Shown here one piece after another: positions 33,017-45,500 of a DNA stretch of 64,000 bases. Source of the stretch: Hemileia vastatrix (lineage: Eukaryota; Basidiomycota; Pucciniomycetes; Pucciniales; Zaghouaniaceae); assembly GCA_030280995.1 (NCBI GenBank), contig JASXTE010000015.1, positions 23,270,501 to 23,334,500 on the forward strand. The letters run 5' to 3'. Within the stretch, counting starts at the first letter, position 1; every line of letters begins with the position of its first letter. A model generated the notes under the pieces. It was not told the DNA's origin and searched no databases. It worked only from the letters and a program-made list of their open reading frames with translations. The position numbers and the translations under genes were made by a program.

Positions 33017-33720
33017 AAAATCAATAGATTTAAGATGGAATTGGCATTTATTGTGCTTGGCGTAGAGACCCTGATCTCAAAGGCGATTTAGAACCTGTCG
33101 AACATGATGAATATGTTCATCCAGTGTCTTTGAGAAAATTAAAATATTGTCTAAGTAGACGACAACAAATTGTTCAACAACATCTTGAAATATGTCATTA
33201 ACAAAGGTTTGAAAAGTAGATGGTTCATTACATAATCCAAAAGGCATTACTAAGTATTCAAAACTACTAAATCTAGTGCCCATTGCAGTCAGTGGTTCAT
33301 GACCTTCCGTAATGCAAATAAGATTATAAGCGCCTCTATGATCAATTTTAGAAAAGAAATTAGCACCATTAAAAAGGGTAAGAAGCAATGACATAGGAGG
33401 AACTGGATATGCATTCTTCTTTGTAACTGTGTTGAGCTTTCTATAGTCAACACACAACCTAAGGTTACCATCTTTTTTCTTTACAAAAAGAACAGGGGAT
33501 CCAGTTGGAGATTTACTGGCTCTGATGAAACCTTTGGTTACATTCTCTGCAATTTAGTCTCAAAGAACTTGAGATTTGTCCTTCGACAAAGAATAGACAG
33601 GACCTGCCGGAGGTACTGGACCTATTAACTCTATTTGATGGTCGTAGGGTCGATGAGGTGGTAACTTATCGGCCTTGCGGATTGAGAAAACATTGAGTAA
33701 ATCATAATAGATTTACGGTA
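33017..33720 (-). pseudogene. Reverse transcriptase (element B)
   Basis: 33,077-33,457 is open and holds [25 protein letters not shown], the [12 protein letters not shown] segment and the active-site box YLDNILIFS near 33,138-33,162. The family box is YLDD, so the second catalytic Asp reads Asn here; this would inactivate the enzyme even without the frameshifts. Upstream sequence (33,460-33,720) is RT N-terminus with stops. Confidence 0.85.
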
Positions 33721-34421
33721 GAGTTTATTTTAATGGCTTCAACATTGATTTGGTTGTCCTCACCATCTTCGAGAGAGTCTGTTGAGGGAAGACCCAAATT
33801 GAGAGAGCATAATTCGACTTCTTTGAGGCAATTTGAATCCTCTTGAAGTGAAGTGATCGAGCTAGAAGAGTTAGCCAATTGCTAATTTAGAGAAAGATAA
33901 GATGCTTGAAAGTTATCTGGCAGAGATTTTTCCTCTAGCAGGACATTTTCAGGCGGGTTGTTTAGCTCCCTATTGACCTGCATTGAAGAATTAGAGATCT
34001 ACTTGGTGCGTGGGGTGATCAATCCCTGTGACCAATCAATTTCAGGATTCCAATGCGTTAAAAAGTCATGGCCAAGGATGGTATCATCCATTCTTGGGGC
34101 ATCCAAGACTTATGATTCCCACTCGAAGGGGGGAAAGTTTGGAAAGTTGAAACCCCATAAAACTTTCTTACTTACCCAATATTTGGGTTCCTCTGATTTG
34201 ACCAAATATATTGGAGTTTGATTGATATCTGTGAATGTCAGCTTTAACTTCTCAACAAAAAATAAACTGACAAAAGAAATTGAAGCTCCAGAGTCTATAA
34301 GACAACTGAAGGGGGTATCCTCCTTGAAAAGAATGAATCTCAAGCGGTTTAAGGTAACTATAGTCCTTAAGACATGGAGGTTCTTTGCACTGCGAGAGAT
34401 AAGATAGTTTGCTTTGCACAC
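33721..34421 (-). pseudogene. Aspartic protease region (element B)
   Basis: 34,110-34,421 holds the retropepsin motif in SCLIDSGASISFVS (about 34,280-34,310) and continues after a stop to ILGHDFLTHWNPEIDW, the second half of the protease fold. The linker to RT (33,721-33,950) is acidic and Ser/Leu-rich. It lies in a different frame from gag; a stop at 34,436 ends gag. Confidence 0.75.
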
Positions 34422-34435
34422 AAGTAAACTATCTA

Positions 34436-35623
34436 CTAGTTTTTTGACCTTGAACTAGTGCCTTCTCTTTCCTTCAATTTTACACAATCATCTAGCTTGT
34501 GCTTACCCCTACAATACATACATAACCCATTATCTGCTCACTTCTTCCTCTCAGCTTCTTTAAGTTCCCCTTTAGGATCCAGTACTTTACTGATATTGCC
34601 TGGGGTCAAGCCTTTTGGTCAAGGTTTGTCCTTTCCCTTATTGGGTTTGGATTGAGTCGAGGAAGATTGAGTTGTCCGTGGGTGTGAATAAAGTCGTGAT
34701 TTAAAATTTAGGCCTTGAGATTTGTTGGCGTATCAACAATGTTGTAGTTGTCCTTGGTAAACACCGTCGAGTTTGAGGATTTGATCCATTAAACCCGTTA
34801 AAGTAGTCATTTTCTGACCATGAAGATTTAATTGATCCAGAATCCTCAAAGGAAGTCCCTTTTTGAAATGGTACTTGAGGGCAGCATCATTCCAACCTAC
34901 TTGAGTTTGAAGTGCTCAGAAGTTCAAGATATATTCAGAGGCTTTACCATTATCACTCATGTGAAGGAGATCCAATTCAATTTCTGTGTTTTCAGTTTCA
35001 TTAGGGTCACAAAACAACGTAAAGAGTTGGTCTTCAAACTTTTCTCAGTTATTAATAAGTAAATGGGTTTCTGTCAAAGAAAGAATGAGAAGATAAGGTT
35101 CAAACCATCTTTCTGCTTTTCTGGCTAGGAATGAAGAAGCATAAAAAATCTTCAATTGGTCGTTATTTAAGATTTGAGGGTCGTTATGGAACAGGAGCTT
35201 GCAGGTTTGCAAGAAAAGGTGCAATATGTCTGGATGTTCTCCATTGAATTTATTAGGAGATTTCATGGAAGGAGTTTTAAATTTAGATCCCTCCGAAGAC
35301 TTTGGATTGGAAAGGGTTTTAATGAAAATTCTCAGGAAGGCTTCCTGTGAATTAGATGGTCCAGGTTCCAAAGGTTGACCAGAAGGGTGAGTAACAGGGG
35401 CAGATGGTGCCTCATGCATCATATCTTCTTCTTCTTCTTCCTCACTAGAATTATCAAAATCCTGGGGGATGTCTTCTAAAGATTGGACTGAATATCCCCG
35501 TTCCTTAAGGTTGAGAGGTTCCAAGGAGTGAGTGTGGGAAATAGGCCGTGTAGCTGTTGGCCTGTCTCTGGCACAAGCCCTAGTATTAGCGCCCGTAGGA
35601 GGAGTGCGTTGAACAGGTGCCAT
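34436..35623 (-). pseudogene. Gag (element B)
   Basis: ATG at 35,623, 77 nt inside the 5' LTR. The first 192 codons are open (35,045-35,623): basic, proline-containing start, an acidic run (SSEEEEEED), then the Gag core FKTPSMKSPNKFNGEHPD and LARKAERWFEPYL, which resembles rust-fungus Ty3/gypsy Gag. After a TGA the frame continues with five single TGA stops to a zinc knuckle CMYCRGKHKLDDC (C-x2-C-x3-H-x4-C) near 34,490-34,530. Stop at 34,436. Confidence 0.8.
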
Positions 35624-35699
35624 ATAAAGAATTTAAAACGCCTGAAAAAAAGGATGTAGTAGTGGAAAATAATGATAACTACAGAGAATTAAATTATAC

Positions 35700-36512
35700 T
35701 GTCACCGGAAGACCTACGCACAAGGTCAAGGGTGTTCCTGGAAGTGAGATGAGGAGAGTAGTTTAGAAACTTCTTCAAAGCACAGAGGAGAAGTTCGAGG
35801 AAGTGATTTGAAGATGACTCGAAGGAAGAGCTACTGCTTTGAGATATCTTCTATAAGAATTCTAATATAATTTAAAGGTAATATTAATATTCTTAAGATC
35901 TCACAAAGGGTTGAAAACTCAATAATCAAAGATTTAGGATTTAGAATTGATTACTGAGAAAAATAAGGAAAGATACAATAATAATGATTTAACCTGATGT
36001 TTCTACCAATATTAACTATATATATGTTTTATAATTTAATTCTAAAGAATGTCAAACCAAAATCCAACCCCTTTTATATCCTTTACTCCTCCTCGCATTG
36101 ACCTCATACCCATCCCTCATTCCGCACACCACAGACCACCAAAATTATACCTGTTACACCTTGACCTTCCTCACTAACATCCATTAACCCTTTAATACTC
36201 CACTAACCATTCCGTTCATGCTCACTACCCCTTTTTAATAACTCACAGATATTTTAATAAACCTTTTTAGCTGACTATTACATTGACTTTTGCGCTGTGC
36301 GTTGCTTATTGAGGAAAAGATTATGACACACTATTGAGAGATTGACTAATTTAGAATTAGAGTTTAGACTAGCATGGTTGAATAGTGAGTACATAAAGGA
36401 AAGTCGCAGTTGCTATGTAGAATTGCTTTCTGCGCTTCAAGTATGGATTTAGACCTCTGTTTCATTGATTTAAAGAGCTGCTTTTGCCTCGAGTGTCACG
36501 TGGCGTGTGACA
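35700..36512 (-). repeat. 5' LTR of element B
   Basis: TGTCACCGGAAGACC to CACGTGGCGTGTGACA on the plus strand; 813 bp. A minus-strand TATA-like GGATATAAAAGGGG is at about 36,064-36,078. The tip TGTCACACGCCACGTGACA (minus) is itself an inverted repeat around ACGCCAC. Followed by TSD copy ATTCT at 36,513-36,517. Confidence 0.95.
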
Positions 36513-36517
36513 ATTCT

Positions 36518-37260
36518 CTCTGTTCTAAATCCTTCAAATAGCACTTTGAGGATGAATAAAAAGGTTGAGTACCAGATAAGATTGATGTTTGGTGTTTTTT
36601 ATTATACTCATAAAGAGAAAAGCACTTAGAACAGCATGTCTTGTTGACAAATAATGGATTGAGTTGCAATTGATTAAAAAATGTCTCTATAGAAAGGGGA
36701 ATCAGGCTGATGATTCTACTAGTATCTAGTTTACCTAGTCACTAAGAAGTTTGAGTTTATTGATTTCATCACACAAAAATTGAGCACAACCTTCTTTGCT
36801 TAAATGATGGATAAGAGAAAGTCTTGCTGCTTGCAAAATTATCTTTTGGCTAAAGTGCTCTTCCAAATTCAATTCATTTGACTGCAGTAGAGATCCAATT
36901 GTATCTAAAACAGGCTGCCCCTAAGAAAAGAAAAAAAAATAGAGATTAATTGAAACATAATTTCTCTTTATTTACCAAATATTTATTTCTTACAAGATCT
37001 TGGATTTTGGATCCTTAGTTAGGTGAAGCGCTGGATGTACCAACCATCTGTGCTTTGTGATTTCTTTCCTCTTCATGTTTGGAGTATGACTGATACTCTT
37101 TGAAAGCTACACCAACTTCGAAGCTTCCCAATGAGGTTTGATGCTTTCTTGATGAAAATCCAAGCTCTTCACATTTAAAAATGCAAAAAATGGAGGCCTT
37201 AAAGACTTCTGGATATAAGAAATATTTTACTGGATGGTAGAAATTGAACAAACTATTTAT
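36518..37260 (-). pseudogene. Tnp2-type transposase, N-terminal part
   Basis: Upstream piece of the transposase at 24,037-26,647. A 3' exon (about 36,912-36,518) reads GQPVLDTIGSLLQSNEL ... TCCSKCFSLYEYN ... YLKDLEQRE and, with one copy of the target repeat, joins in frame to CNESLYLAKYKQEE at 26,640 downward; a TAA arises exactly at the junction. An upstream exon (37,251-37,015) ends near a GTAAGA donor. The Cys pair and its distance from the DWL motif are as expected for Tnp2 proteins of basidiomycetes. Confidence 0.65.
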
Positions 37261-38338
37261 TTATTTTGAAGCCCTTACTAAAATAAGCCAATTTTTTACA
37301 TCTCAAGAAATTTATCAACAAGCTGGTTAAAATTGATTTCTTTGGATGTTTGTTTCATTCATATCAATCATGGATTAAGTAGGTATCCATACTCTGCATC
37401 AGCAAAATGTTTCAGACTTGCTACATTTTACAATTTTGCATACATGTTTATCAAACAGCTTTTTTTCATAAAGAATAATACTATAAAAGAATACAATTTT
37501 ATTGTATTTTTAAATATAGGAGAGACTATGATATAACTTGCATAAAAATAATACCATTTAATTTATAATATTAAAGTTATTTAAGTGTTGTTATTTTTTT
37601 TCTGCAATCACCTGCATTAATAAATTTCTGCCAAGTAACAGAAAGGTTTTCACTAATAATCACTAAAAGATATAAAAAAATTTATAATATTTATTTTTCA
37701 CAATATAGAATTACATTCTGAAAAATAAATATTTTTTCAACAAAATATATTATTTTTAAATTTTTAAATCTAAGAGGTCATCAAAGTAAAGCTTCTGGAA
37801 TCCAAAAAAGAGAATTTTTACATTAATTTGCTTATTCCAAACTCTGAAAAGTTGGTATGGTTTCTGAGTAATTTTGGTCAATAAACTATACACCAACTAA
37901 TAATGTATTAATATGAATTTTTAAAATAAGTTTCTCAATAAAATCAAAAAGCTCAAATAAGTTCATTATTTGCATTAAAATATTATCAAAATAACTTGAA
38001 AAATCAAAATTATTCTGCATTATATTTATACCCATTTATCATGCAATAAATTTCTATTTTAGCTGAGTTATTTCCTTTTGAAATAATTATGAAGATACAT
38101 AGATATCCAGATTTTATAGAGAAAGATATTCATGAGAAAGCTCATCTGTCTGCCCACTCAACTCTTCATTATTAGTTCTTTTCAAAATAAAAAATTTATT
38201 ATAGTAGTGTTTTTGTTGCCATATCCTTTCAAAATTTTATATTTTCCTTCATTTTGCTTTTCATAATGTATATGATGAGCTCTAGTTGTTCTTATTTTCC
38301 TCAATGAAAAATACCTACTAATACCTGTGTACTTAATA
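37261..38338. other. AT-rich stretch, nothing recognised
   Basis: No convincing coding or terminal repeat; the 5' end of the Tnp2 element should lie in or near it, but I found no CACTA-type inverted repeat by eye. Confidence 0.35.
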
Positions 38339-38785
38339 GAGGGTATCAATTCTGACCAATCTGCAATTAAATTAATTGCAGATAAAAACCCTTATACCCC
38401 AATTATCTTCCTCAATTATTTTTGCTAATAATTGGGTTATTAGACACTTTACATGTCAATGTTCACCTCTTATCCAACATTTTTCTACTCAATTTTTATA
38501 ACCACATCTTGGAAAACTTTCTGTCATAACCACATGTTGCACAACTTTCTGCCATAACCACATCTTGGATTACTCTCTGGATATGCCTCATGGATGTGAT
38601 GAGTTTGGGATCAGGAATTAGAAATGGAAATTGGGGTATAAGAGGCAGGATAATGCATTATCATGGATTCCTTATCCACTAGCCCGGGGGCTATTGGATA
38701 AGAATCTTCTGCAATTAATAATGTCTGATCCCAGGAAAAAAAATTCCTGATCCCTAATTGTGGATCCCTGAACATTTATACCCCC
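38339..38785. mobile_element. MITE-like element with GGGTAT ends
   Basis: The ends GAGGGTATCAA (38,339) and, on the other strand from 38,785, GGGGGTATAAA form an imperfect inverted repeat. Both are flanked by TAATA (38,334-38,338 and 38,786-38,790). Inside are a second perfect inverted repeat, CTTATACCCCAATT at 38,391-38,404 against 38,629-38,642, and a 23-nt palindrome at 38,360-38,382 (arms TCTGCAATTAA). 447 bp, no coding. Confidence 0.5.
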
Positions 38786-38859
38786 TAATAAACGATTCAA
38801 TGAGATACTCCCTTAATAAATTTCTCATTTTCGCAGGTCTATTTAAAATTTCTGTTGTG

Positions 38860-39845
38860 TTCTTTTGAATATCTCACCTCAGTCTAATGAATGGAAGCTG
38901 AACCCCACCAAAGAACAACTACACAGGTTTTCATTGCTCAATATAATCTCTCTCAACTTTGATATCAATTTTCCATATCCTGAACAAAATTAATGTGTTT
39001 CTGAAAAAATCCTTACTATATTCAACAATGCTTTTATCGACTTTCTTTATCAATGAGACTTTCCTTTAAAAAGTATTCTTGGAATCTTGATTGGTTTCAC
39101 AAGTATAATCAAGTTTTGAAAAAAAAATTTCATTAATAACTGGGATAAAGCTTTGGAAACTAATTATTTGTTTTCTTATTTAATGGACTCTACTCATATT
39201 TCATACCTAAATCAAATGGGTGTTCTTCACCACTGGTTTATAGGTTATGCTAATAAATAACGACTTGGAAAAGACTCTGATAGTTTCTGTGAGATAGTTA
39301 AAATAAGAAAGTATAAAGAAAAAATAAACAAGAAAGTAAGAACTAATATTTTTCTCTTATTTTTTCCACAAGCTTATTTAATTTTGAGAATCTTTTTTAG
39401 AATTCTTTTAACAAAACTTACCTTTTTAAACAACTTTCAAGTGGTGAAACCTATGAGAATCTTTTCAAAAATGTCAAATGTAGCTCAGACACTGAAATTG
39501 ATAATGACGGTTCTTTTAAGCAGATTTTATTGCCATGGAGATCTGAAGAATTCTCAAGACTTGCACAAAATTTCAATCATAAACACATTCAAATCCAAGA
39601 AAATTCCCCTTATTCAGGAGAAATACTTAAGAACTTGGCATTATATGATAGATTAAATTTGGTATCCTCAATTGAGACTCACTTTAGTTCATTTCCAGTC
39701 CCCAGGGGTTTGCCAAGTGACTGTTATTCTTCATTATATCTCGCTTCTCTTAATCCTCAACAATTAAGACTTCTTAATTGTCAAGCCCCAATAAACCTTT
39801 CCTACATACTTAAACAAATTTCAAATACTAATGTGAGTTATTGAT
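38860..39845 (+). pseudogene. Unrecognised plus-strand gene remnant
   Basis: Broken coding blocks: SNEWKLNPTKEQLHRF near 38,890, HISYLNQMGVLHHWFIGYA near 39,195, and a long open end at 39,530-39,844 (LALYDRLNLVSSIETHFSSF, then LPSDCYSSLYLASLNPQQL). Intron-like gaps and stops lie between. Composition is unlike random AT-rich ORFs. No domain recognised; opposite in strand to the Tnp2 and SNF2 genes on either side. Confidence 0.4.
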
Positions 39846-39973
39846 GAATTCTCTAATCAATAATTTAGAAGACTCATATTCCTTGTTTCCAATGCTTGGG
39901 ACACTTAGCCATAAAAATTAGAATGGATAAGTTTTCTTAGCTATGATGAAACTTTATTTAAAGAAAATTTCAC

Positions 39974-42249
39974 CTACATTAATAGCTCAATCTTTTTTCT
40001 TTGTATCTTATAAGTGCTGAATTCAATAATTCTTCTTAAAAAATACTTGAGTACATGAACTTCATTTTTTGGCCCATTCTATACAGACAATCAACTACTT
40101 GCTGTTCAACTGCTGGATTCCAATTAGGCTCCTCTTTCAATATATTTAAGAAATTCTCTTTTCGAGCTTTTTTATTTCAATATATGACTCTTTGACTTAC
40201 CAATATAAAAAAGTTTTCACACATCTCAAGTCTATTCCAACTCCTTCAGCCTTGATTTAACCAAGAAAAACTTGACATCTTTCATCATTTAGGAATTTGT
40301 CCAGATTTTCATCCCTTTTTTCATGCTCAAATTTCCTACAAGCTCTGTGTAGCTAATTCCATGGTCATCTAAAGCCTTTTTTATACTGCTTCAATTGATA
40401 GAATATTGAGATGTTGATTAAGCTAAAATTAACTTCTTGAGATAATTAATAGAATCACTTACATTTACTAAAAGTCTGCATATTCTGAAAATTTGACAGA
40501 CTCGGGACAAATTATCCCCCTTCTTCCTTTAAGAAATTTCCTACATGACTGATTAGATGGATACTCTTTGCTGAATTTTTCCACATTAAAGGAAACGTTG
40601 GAGGTTGATCTGAGTTTTTGTAGACAGGGTGGTTACAAAATTTCCATAAAATTGACAGTTCTTGGAGAAACTCAGCTGAGTCCCAAGGGAGGTTGGTGTT
40701 TTGAGAAGGCCCATAATACTCAGAAAAATGCTCTTGAAGCATGGTAAGTTTTTAGTGCCAAGGATCTGATAATTCTACAGATATTCCTTGCTCAATTTTT
40801 TGAGGAAGTTATAAGATTTCTTATCTAGTCCTCTGCAGGCATATGACATTCATGAGAGTATGTATCAATTTTATTGAGCTAGAGCTTCCTCTGTTTAAGC
40901 CATTCATAAAAAAATTAATCCACAACCAGTTTTCTTGCCATCTTTCAATTCTGAGGAATGATATAAGGCTATGAAGATCAGTTTTCTGGTTCTGAAGTGG
41001 TGTCCCTGTCAAGCATATTTGATACTCATCCTCCAGGTCTGATATATTCTGATTCTTCTGAAACTGGGGATTCTTGATTAAACTTTTAAAATATATTAAA
41101 CATTTCATCAGCTTTTATAATATTATGTATAAAAATTTAGTAATTCAAATAAATTCTTACTGAGCCTGATCTAAAACTATTCTGTACCAAATGGTTTTAT
41201 GAGTTACTGGAAGAATAGGTTGAGTAGTTTTCTTTGAAGAACATAGACTTTCTGTTTCATAGGTAGTCAAAACAACCAGCTGGTTCTGAAGCTCCTTAAT
41301 CCAATTTTCTTTGAATCCTTCCCATAAAGAGCCTTGAAAGGTAGTGCATTATCTTCAAAGTGATTTATTTAATTCATTGACCCAGTTTTATAGTGTTGTA
41401 AGTGGGAAATTTATGAGAGTCTCTGATGTCCTAACATTCTCTTCTCCACCACCCAAGAGTTGGAATCTTCTGGCTTCACTTTGAGTTTCAGTAATTAGGC
41501 CAAGAGTTGAGAGGGTCTTTCCCAAGCCCATATAATCAGCTAGAATTGAACTAATTTCTGCAGAGGATAACTATTCTTCAGGAAATTGTTCATAATAATT
41601 ATTAGAACCTACTCTCAGCCAGCTGTTGTCTGCATGCCTCCACAGGTTCTCTAACTTTTCTGATAAGTTATTTTCATTGTCTATCATAAATTTGATATCT
41701 TGAATCTGATGCCTTTTCAGAGTTGTTTTGATACCACATATAGATAGATTTTCCATTTGATTACCCCTTGTCCAAAAATTTCAGAAGTTGTGTTAATACA
41801 AGAATGACAAATATTGAAGAATAAAGATGGATTGTAGTGTGGAATCAGTGTCAAATCAATTTGAGTGTTTAGAAATACTTCTTTACCCTGACTAATAATA
41901 CCAGTCAAACAAATGAGGAGGCCACAAATTCTATACTGCCTGTTTAAAAATAGAACCAAGTAAGAGAAAAAATAATAAGGTATTTTCAGGTTTAAAGTCC
42001 TTTCCTCAGTTAAAATTTGAGATCCAGATCCAATTTCTCCAAGTAGTTGTCCAATTTGGAAGCTCTGTTTGTTAGAAAGATCACCAATAGTTGTTGCTTC
42101 TCCTTCTTTGAATAATCCAAAAACATTAACTAAAGATCTTCCTTGTTGCATAATAACTGGAGTGGAGACTTCATCAAATACTGATCTTTCCCTTGGAAAA
42201 TAGGTTTAAAATTCAAAGAGAATTGTCCAATGCATCTTAAATTTGACAT
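39974..42249 (-). pseudogene. SNF2-family helicase/ATPase remnant
   Basis: Minus-strand gene with ATG at 42,249. After an N-terminal region without a domain (41,717-42,240) come the SNF2 motifs in order: GIKTTLKRHQIQDIKFM (about 41,735), Walker A ILADYMGLGKT (about 41,520-41,550), a DEAQ-type box reading LDQAQ before an intron at about 41,160, ICLTGTPLQNQKTDL (about 41,010), then the C-terminal lobe: RDENLDKFLNDERCQVF, AEGVGIDLRC, and PNWNPAVEQQVVDCLYRMG near 40,080-40,130. Stop at 39,974. Frameshifts and stops throughout, so non-functional. Family members are DNA-dependent ATPases of the Rad5/Rad16/HLTF type; such genes occur in many copies near transposons in rusts as far as I recall. It could be a transposon-captured gene. 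Confidence 0.8.
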
Positions 42250-42299
42250 TTTAATTAAATGAATTTTATGGTGATGGTGGTAGTTTAAAGAAAGAGAGG

Positions 42300-42542
42300 A
42301 TGAGAGAAAATTTTTGAAAGAGAATATCGTGGTGAATATATATAATATTGGATGAATATTCAAAATTGAATTTTTCATGTATGTTAAGAATTAATGTTGA
42401 CTCACATCTTAACAATAACTAAATACAGATAGATAACAGAAGGAAGTGCATTATTTTAGAGGCTAAGTTTTGTGCCAATATATTAAAATTAGTTTCTTCA
42501 ACAGCTTCAATTGAAAAAAAAACTCATTACTATTTTTTCTCT

Positions 42543-42581
<39 letters not shown>

Positions 42582-45500
42582 TCTTATACATTAAATTTTT
42601 TGGAAAATGTCTTATATTTTTTATTACAAGGAAAAATAAGAAATTTCTATTAATAAGGGCTCAATATCAACTTTTATCTATAGAATTTAAAATTATGTGC
42701 AAATATTTTTACAGAGTTATATTTTCATTAATAAAATTTTTAAAAAGGACTTAAATAGTATGCTTTTTTATATATTTGTGGAAATAAAAATTATAATTGA
42801 GATAATATTTCAGACCTAGTATACTTTGTGTCATTTAAGATATTTCTACTAATATCAAACCTGACCTCCCAAAAATAAATGGATCTAGATATTAAATTTA
42901 ATATTATGGTATGTTAAGTGTTGTGGCTCAAAAATTTCTCTAATTTGGTCCAACTGATACTCAACTTGAATACAAAGCTCTGCTCAAGAACGGATAGATT
43001 GAGGCTCAACTTAGGACTAAATTTTTTTTCAAACTTTTTTCATCTAATCTAAGAACAGTTAAATAAAACTTTCTCAACATTTCTTTAATTCTTTCCCAAC
43101 CTCTTCCTGAAAGTTTCAAAGAGAGGGAACTGCTAGTAGTTCACCCACTTATTTCCCGTGGTGCAAGAAATTGGGTTGTGAACTCAGATCTATGGGTTTA
43201 CATTAGAGTTCACCAGCTTATTTTGAGAACTCAAAGACTGTCTTTTTCACATGTAATATCAACTTTTGAAATAAAATAAGATAATAAAAATTAAATTAAG
43301 ATATAAGGCAATAAAATATACTAAAATAAAACAAAAAAAACTAAATTAAATTAAATTAAGTAGAATAATATTAAGTGAAATGAAATTAAATATAATATAA
43401 TATAATACAGTATTATATAGTATGATAGAATAAAATAAAGAAAAATCAGATGAAATAAAATAAAATTAAGTTAGGTAAATATTCTTTTAAAAGGCATCAT
43501 AAAATTTAAAGAAAATTTATAACTCATTAAGAAACATTTTAAAAAAATAAACTTTTTCATGAGCTAGGTTTTTTCAATGTAGTTGAATAAATATAGATAT
43601 ACCAATGCATTAAGTATTAACTACAGATAGACCATGAAGCCTGATAAGCTGTTTACCAATATATATAGGGATAAATAAAATACTTCATCATGAATAGGGC
43701 TCTTATAGCTCTCATTTAAAAAATACTGATTACAAATGAGTTTAATAGGTCTTTTTATTCCCAAAGACCTATTTACTTAAATTTAAAGCTTATCATTTAC
43801 AGGATACACCATGTTATTCATTTTTAAAACTTTTTTAAAAATTCAAGGACATTAAATATGTTTAATGTTTAATTTAATTTGAAGAATTCTCAGGATGAAA
43901 TTTGAATTGGGAGTTCACTCAGAGGTTCATCAAGACTGTGATTAACCTTGTGATATGATACTAAAAAGTTTGTAAAGATATGATTCTATTACCTAAATGT
44001 TTTTGAAAAAAAAAAAATTTACATAGGCAATAGAAGTATGAATATTAAAACAATATATTTAAAGAATGTATTTGAATTTATTGAAAATAAATTGAATTAA
44101 TTTTTTGCTTAGATGATTATATAAAAATTAAAAGTTGAAACTCAAATTTAAAATATTTGAAAAGGTCTTGTATTAAATTTCAAGTGAAATTTTATGGAGA
44201 TTAGGAACAACATCTGTAACTGAAAATCAGCACACTTAAGGAGATTGAAATTTAACAACTTCATCCCAAAAATCATGTTTAAATATGTAGAATAATAATT
44301 AATTATAGATTTTATTTAATGTAGATGCCTTCTTATAATTTTTACTAAATATCTTTGAGTTTTTCTAATTTTATTGTAGGTTTTTTTTTCTCAAAATATT
44401 TTATAGATAAAAATTTTTTACTGAATTTTCAAAGATATGTATAGTTATTGATTTCATAAAATAAAATTATTGGAAAGAAGGAATGTATTACTATGTATTG
44501 ATTAATTTCAATATTTCATTACTTTTGATTTTTTCAATTTTATCATTGATATATGTAGTAAAAACTTATTTATCTTGAATTACTAAAGATCAATAAAAAG
44601 CCTTAACCTAGAATTTAATTTTGGTTAAACTTAAAATGTAGGTCTAAAATTTAGTTTAAAAGGGTGAATAATTTAAGGCCATAACTCAGTATTCATATGA
44701 TTGAAATAAAGCTAATTCTGTAGTAATAAATATAATATGAAGGTGAATAATGATTTTTGGTGATACTTTAGCATCCACCCTCTTATTTTCAAAAAATCTT
44801 ATTTTAATTTTTTTCTCAGACACTTTTTATAATTTTCTCACTCTTACTAGCACCTTTATATGTGATCATATTTTATCAACAAATTTTTTTCTACCTTCAT
44901 TTCACCTTTCTCTTTTCTCTCCACCATTTTCTTTCACTCCTCATCCCACAAATATTAACCTGTTTCTCATCCCATAAAATTGCCCCCCCACTCCTTCCAA
45001 TACCCTTTAATCAACAATCAAACTCATTCTGATCCCTTTTTCCCTCCTCTATTATATTGAAAGTCACTTTAAACCTGTTTTACTTCCCCCTCTACCCCTT
45101 TTTTTCAACCCATATCTCCTATTTTTATCATCACCCTTTGCCTTTGTCTACCCTTACCCTCTCATTCATCTCTTTTCATTTCCTTCTCAAAAAAATCCTC
45201 TTGGCTTCTATGACCTATAACAGGCATAAAGGTCTGGGTAAGTGATAAATAGGGATGGGAAGAAGTGGAAAGGGGTAGGGATGCTTTTGAAAGGATCAGA
45301 GAGCATTTGATAGCAGAAAAAGGGTTTAAAATCATAGAGATAATTGTGTTGAGAGAGAAGAAAATAAATTTTTAACAGGGAATTAATATTTAGGAAAAGT
45401 CTTTATTTAATTCAGAAGGTAGAAATGGAGAGGTAAGTAATAGTCTTCTTCAAAACAAATTAATAATAAAACATTAGAAATATGTTATACAGCATGGATA

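Larger units (their letters stand above)
26648..36512 (-). mobile_element. Element B: Ty3/gypsy chromovirus with antisense gene
   Basis: 9.87-kb LTR retrotransposon on the minus strand. LTRs 35,700-36,512 (5') and 26,648-27,460 (3'), 813 bp each, about 95% alike by eye, with perfect TGTCAC...GTGACA ends. Target duplication ATTCT at 26,643-26,647 and 36,513-36,517. Order on the minus strand: gag, protease, RT, RNase H, integrase, chromodomain (stop at 30,788), then a purine-rich tract (plus strand) and a plus-strand gene with a Zn2Cys6-like domain before the 3' LTR. I see no polypurine tract on the minus strand abutting the 3' LTR and no TGG-type PBS after the 5' LTR. It sits inside the Tnp2 gene. 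Confidence 0.95.

Noticed and set aside
44750..45245. Two plus-strand ORFs with Phe/Ser/Pro/Leu
   Set aside because: Product of a pyrimidine-rich tract; no conserved motif, no supporting introns.
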